The translations under genes and the position numbers were made by a program. DNA of 6,771 nucleotides from Propionibacteriaceae bacterium (GTDB lineage: Bacteria > Actinomycetota > Actinomycetes > Propionibacteriales > Propionibacteriaceae), in assembly GCA_009781325.1 (NCBI GenBank), contig WQYJ01000114.1, positions 1 through 6,771 on the forward strand, written 5' to 3'. How positions within the stretch are numbered: position 1 is the first letter of the stretch; every line of letters begins with the position of its first letter. Shown in pieces: positions 4,659-6,771 of this stretch. A model generated the notes under the pieces. The model was not told the DNA's origin. It made no database searches and saw nothing but the letters and a program-made list of their open reading frames with translations.

Positions 4659-5906
4659 ATGGAGCAAGAAGTCTTCGAGACCTACGAGTCGGAAGTACGC
4701 TCGTACTGCCGGGCCTTTCCGACCGTTTTCACCAAGGCACAGGGCTCCATCCTGACTGACCAGGACGGCAAAACCTACATTGACTTCTTTAACGGTGCTG
4801 GGTCACTGAATTACGGTCACAACCCTCCTGCGATCAAGCAGCGCCTGATCGACTACCTCGAATCCGACGGGATCATCCACGCGCTTGATATGTACACAGT
4901 CGCCAAGGGTGAGTTCATCGAGACCTTCCAAGAGAAGATCCTCAAGCCCCGCGGCTTCAACTATAAGCTTCAGTTCCCTGGTCCCACAGGGACAAACGCC
5001 GTCGAAGCTGCTCTCAAGCTTGCCCGCAAAGTGACAGGGCGTACGAACGTACTGGCTTTCATGGGCGCCTTCCATGGCATGACGCTCGGCTCACTGGCCT
5101 TGAGCTCGGATCTTAGTAGCCGTTTGGGTGCTGGGGTGCCGCTCGGCAACGTGACCTTCGTTCCGGCTCCCTATCAGTTCGGCGACGAGTTTGCGCTGAA
5201 CTATATCCGGATGATCCTCGATGACGATCACTCGGGAATCGACAAGCCGGCTGCGATCGTGGTGGAGACCACCCAAGCCGAGGGTGGGGTTTACATCTTC
5301 TCCAACGAGTTCCTCCGCGAACTTGAGTCGCTTGCTGCGAAGTACGGAATTCTGCTAATTGTTGATGACATTCAGGTGGGCTGCTCGCGTACTGGAAACT
5401 TCCTGTCCTTCGAGCGCGCCGGGATCCACCCAGACATGGTGTGTATGTCGAAGTCGATCGGAGGGTACGGTCTGCCGTTCTCGCTGGTCCTTCTCAAGCC
5501 GGAACTCGACATCTGGTCACCCGGGGAGCACAATGGCACCTTCCGAGGTAACCAGCTTTCGATGATTGCCGCCAAGGGCGGGGTTGAGCTTACCCTCGAC
5601 CAGGACGTCGAAGCTGGGGTCATGCGTCGTCACCAGGTAGTTTCGGACTTCATGGCCGCAGAGATTGCTCCGCTGTCTGGCGATATCACAGTACGCGGGC
5701 TGGGCATGATCTGGGGCATCGACGTCCAGACCAGTGAAGCTTCCTCGGCAATCACCAGAGCGTGCTTCAACAAGGGTCTCATCCTCGAGCGCGCAGGCCG
5801 CGACAACGGCGTAGTCAAGATCATGCCATCGCTAGTCATCCCCGAAGAAACCCTCCTCGAAGGCCTCGGCATCGTCCGCGATTGCCTCGCAACCCAACTA
5901 AGCTAA
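4659..5906 (+). CDS. ectB: EctB-like diaminobutyrate--2-oxoglutarate transaminase
   Basis: A 415-residue class III PLP aminotransferase, about the usual length of EctB. Strong family marks run throughout: FFNGAGSLNYGHNPP (43-57), LDMYTVAK (76-83), ILKPRG (94-99), FPGPTGTNAVEAALKLARK (106-124), GAFHGMTLG (136-144), GAGVPLGNVT (157-166), VDDIQVGCSRTG (235-246; D236 contacts the PLP ring nitrogen), SKSIGGYGLP (264-273; K265 is the PLP lysine) and PGEHNGTFRGN. The family converts L-aspartate-beta-semialdehyde plus glutamate to L-2,4-diaminobutyrate and 2-oxoglutarate in the cytoplasm. EctB proteins usually feed ectoine synthesis, but ectA and ectC are absent here. Instead the gene is transcribed divergently from a Mur-ligase/GatD-like/racemase operon, so diaminobutyrate probably feeds that pathway. 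Identity as a DAB-forming transaminase is firm by motif; use of the product is inference. Confidence 0.9.
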   Translation: MEQEVFETYESEVRSYCRAFPTVFTKAQGSILTDQDGKTYIDFFNGAGSLNYGHNPPAIKQRLIDYLESDGIIHALDMYTVAKGEFIETFQEKILKPRGFNYKLQFPGPTGTNAVEAALKLARKVTGRTNVLAFMGAFHGMTLGSLALSSDLSSRLGAGVPLGNVTFVPAPYQFGDEFALNYIRMILDDDHSGIDKPAAIVVETTQAEGGVYIFSNEFLRELESLAAKYGILLIVDDIQVGCSRTGNFLSFERAGIHPDMVCMSKSIGGYGLPFSLVLLKPELDIWSPGEHNGTFRGNQLSMIAAKGGVELTLDQDVEAGVMRRHQVVSDFMAAEIAPLSGDITVRGLGMIWGIDVQTSEASSAITRACFNKGLILERAGRDNGVVKIMPSLVIPEETLLEGLGIVRDCLATQLS

Positions 5907-5914
5907 GCACCCCC

Positions 5915-6195
5915 GTCATCCTGCCGCAGGCAGGACCCCCGGCAGCCGACGTATGGACCTAGGTAAAGATCCACCCCCAGACCCTACGCTAACCCCCGGT
6001 CATCCTGCCGCCAGGCAGGACCCCCGGCAGCCGACGTATGGACCTTGGTAAAGATCCACCCCCAGACCCAACGCTAACCCCCGGTCATCCTGCCGCAGGC
6101 AGGACCCCCGGCAGCCGACGTATGGACCTAGGTAAAGAGCCACCCCCAAGACCCTACGCTAGCCGCCGGAGGTCCTGCCTGGCGGCAGGATGACC
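5915..6195. repeat. Right repeat array: three tandem ~84-bp units plus inverted end
   Basis: Units begin GTCATCCTGCC at 5915, 5999 and 6084 (periods 84 and 85). Each contains a perfect TCCTGCC/GGCAGGA hairpin, the segment CCCCCGGCAGCCGACGTATG, and a centre reading GGTAAAGATCCACCCCC with minor changes. The array closes with an inverted copy of the arm at 6171-6195. It belongs to the same family as 1130-1326 and fills the whole gap between the convergent aminotransferase and CsoR/CstR-like genes. There are no unique spacers, so it is not CRISPR. As at the left cluster, each adjacent gene runs into the repeat in the same relative orientation, which fits a role at transcript 3' ends. Confidence 0.88.
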
Positions 6196-6249
6196 GGGGG
6201 GTAAGTACCGGGGAGGGAGTATCGCGGAAGGCAGAGCCAAGGGGCCAAT

Positions 6250-6573
6250 TTAAGCCAAGGAAAGAAAAACTCGTTCAAGACGCTTGGTGTCGATCTCACC
6301 CTCTTCATCGGCGATCAGACACTCCTTCAATCCAAGCGTAACAATCTGGAATCCCGCTCGATCAAGCGCCTTCCCCACAGCAGCGAGCTGAATGAGGATC
6401 TCCTCGCATTCCCCGCCCTCGTCGATCATGCGAATCACGGCAGCCAACTGCCCGTGCGCTCGCCGCAAACGGTTTACAACAGGCTTCCTGGCTTCTTCGG
6501 GTAATTCCATAGGCAATAGTGTACGACTCTCTCTCCCAGAGCGGGTAGTCAGACTGGAAATATCTGACATCAT
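6250..6573 (-). CDS. CsoR/CstR-family (DUF156) transcriptional repressor, CstR-like cysteine pair
   Basis: A small all-helical repressor. The signature NRLRRAHGQLAAVIRMIDEGGECEEIL (34-60) is typical of the CsoR/RcnR/CstR family, which bind C/G-tract palindromes as tetramers. Cysteines C56 and C85 are 29 residues apart, matching C36/C65 of Mycobacterium tuberculosis CsoR and C31/C60 of Staphylococcus aureus CstR. The position of the copper-ligand His of CsoR (four residues before the second Cys) is G81. A Cys pair without His points to persulfide/polysulfide sensing as in CstR rather than Cu(I) sensing. The start at 6573 gives 107 residues. An internal ATG at 6510 would give 86, nearer to the core family length; neither has a good ribosome binding site. 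It probably controls the thioredoxin through the three palindromes at 1007-1065, and perhaps the divergent gene at 6696. Confidence 0.88.
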   Translation of the reverse strand: MMSDISSLTTRSGRESRTLLPMELPEEARKPVVNRLRRAHGQLAAVIRMIDEGGECEEILIQLAAVGKALDRAGFQIVTLGLKECLIADEEGEIDTKRLERVFLSLA

Positions 6574-6625
6574 TTGGTGCCCAACAAGCCTGTGTGTGCA
6601 CTAGACTAATCCGATATATCGCACC

Positions 6626-6644
6626 GTATCGTCTGGGGAGATAC
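6626..6644. promoter_or_regulatory. Inverted repeat GTATC-N9-GATAC between divergent genes
   Basis: A 5-bp perfect inverted repeat around a G-rich centre lies between the CsoR/CstR-like gene and the divergent gene at 6696. It does not match the TACCCC/GGGGTA pattern, so it may be another regulator's site or chance. Confidence 0.25.
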
Positions 6645-6685
6645 TCAACTTAAATGACTCTCCGCGAGTCCTCGACACAAGAAAT

Positions 6686-6691
6686 AGGAGG
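6686..6691 (+). promoter_or_regulatory. Ribosome binding site of the right-edge gene
   Basis: A perfect AGGAGG. ATG at 6693 is one base away, the in-frame ATG at 6696 four bases away, so the second is the likelier start. Confidence 0.7.
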
Positions 6692-6695
6692 CATG

Positions 6696-6771
6696 ATGGC
6701 ACCAAAAGACATTGTCAATGCCGGTCCCGTCGATCCGAAATCAGCATCTGCTAAGGGCTCATCACCCTCGA
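6696..6771 (+). CDS. N-terminus of an unidentified protein (truncated by window edge)
   Basis: Open to the right edge, reading MAPKDIVNAGPVDPKSASAK and a few more Ser/Pro-rich residues. Preceded by AGGAGG. The visible part is polar and probably disordered, as in the cytoplasmic lead-in of some actinobacterial membrane proteins, but no family can be recognised. Its divergent position next to a CsoR/CstR-type repressor makes a target of that repressor (such as a metal or sulfur transporter or sulfurtransferase) possible; this is context only. No TACCCC-type operator is seen upstream. Confidence 0.65.
   Translation, partial: MAPKDIVNAGPVDPKSASAKGSSPS

Noticed and set aside
5915..6195. Possible CRISPR array
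   Set aside because: The whole 84-bp period is repeated, with no short repeat alternating with unique spacers, and no cas genes are seen.
6196..6225. GGGGGGTA and TACC motifs near 6195-6210 as a further CsoR/CstR operator
   Set aside because: The half-sites are in the wrong order (GGGGTA before TACC) and lie at a convergent gene end, not in a promoter.

Overview
The window looks like chromosomal DNA of a Gram-positive actinobacterium. It is moderately GC-rich by eye, has AGGAGG-type ribosome binding sites, and carries actinobacterial-looking MurT/GatD-like, EctB-like and CsoR-family proteins. The genus cannot be assigned from this sequence.

Layout, left to right: (1) Bases 1-215, minus strand: N-terminal part of a GltD-like FAD/NAD(P) oxidoreductase with a CxxxCP iron-sulfur motif, cut by the window edge. 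(2) Bases 216-629: about 400 bases with no convincing gene but several strong inverted repeats. (3) Bases 630-1004, minus: a thioredoxin with a WCPPC active site, preceded by three helically phased palindromes (TACCC/GGGTA type), which are textbook-like operators for the CsoR/CstR/RcnR family. (4) Bases 1130-1326: copies of a hairpin-rich repeat. (5) Bases 1348-4501, minus: a three-gene operon encoding, in transcription order, a MurT-like Mur ligase, a GatD-like amidotransferase-fold protein and an alanine-racemase-like PLP enzyme. (6) Bases 4659-5906, plus, divergent from that operon: an EctB-like diaminobutyrate/2-oxoglutarate aminotransferase. (7) Bases 5915-6195: three tandem copies plus an inverted end of the same repeat family. 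(8) Bases 6250-6573, minus: a CsoR/CstR-family repressor with two cysteines but without the copper-ligand histidine. (9) Base 6696 to the right edge, plus: the first codons of an unidentified gene.

The most interesting part is the cassette in (5) and (6). An aminotransferase expected to make L-2,4-diaminobutyrate sits divergently beside a racemase-fold enzyme, a Mur-type ATP-dependent ligase and a GatD relative. The GatD relative has lost the catalytic Cys and His of glutamine amidotransferases. The racemase lacks the usual carboxylate-binding Arg and the carbamylated Lys. The ligase has altered substrate-side motifs but an intact P-loop and zinc ribbon. No ectA or ectC is present. I infer a pathway that makes, possibly epimerises, and ligates an amino acid such as diaminobutyrate onto a wall precursor or a small peptide. 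This function is a hypothesis, not something the sequence proves.

The cassette is bracketed by the two repeat clusters. Outside them lie a thioredoxin gene carrying CsoR/CstR-type operators and a CsoR/CstR-type repressor gene. A plausible reading is that a reactive-sulfur or thiol-stress regulon was split by acquisition of the cassette.
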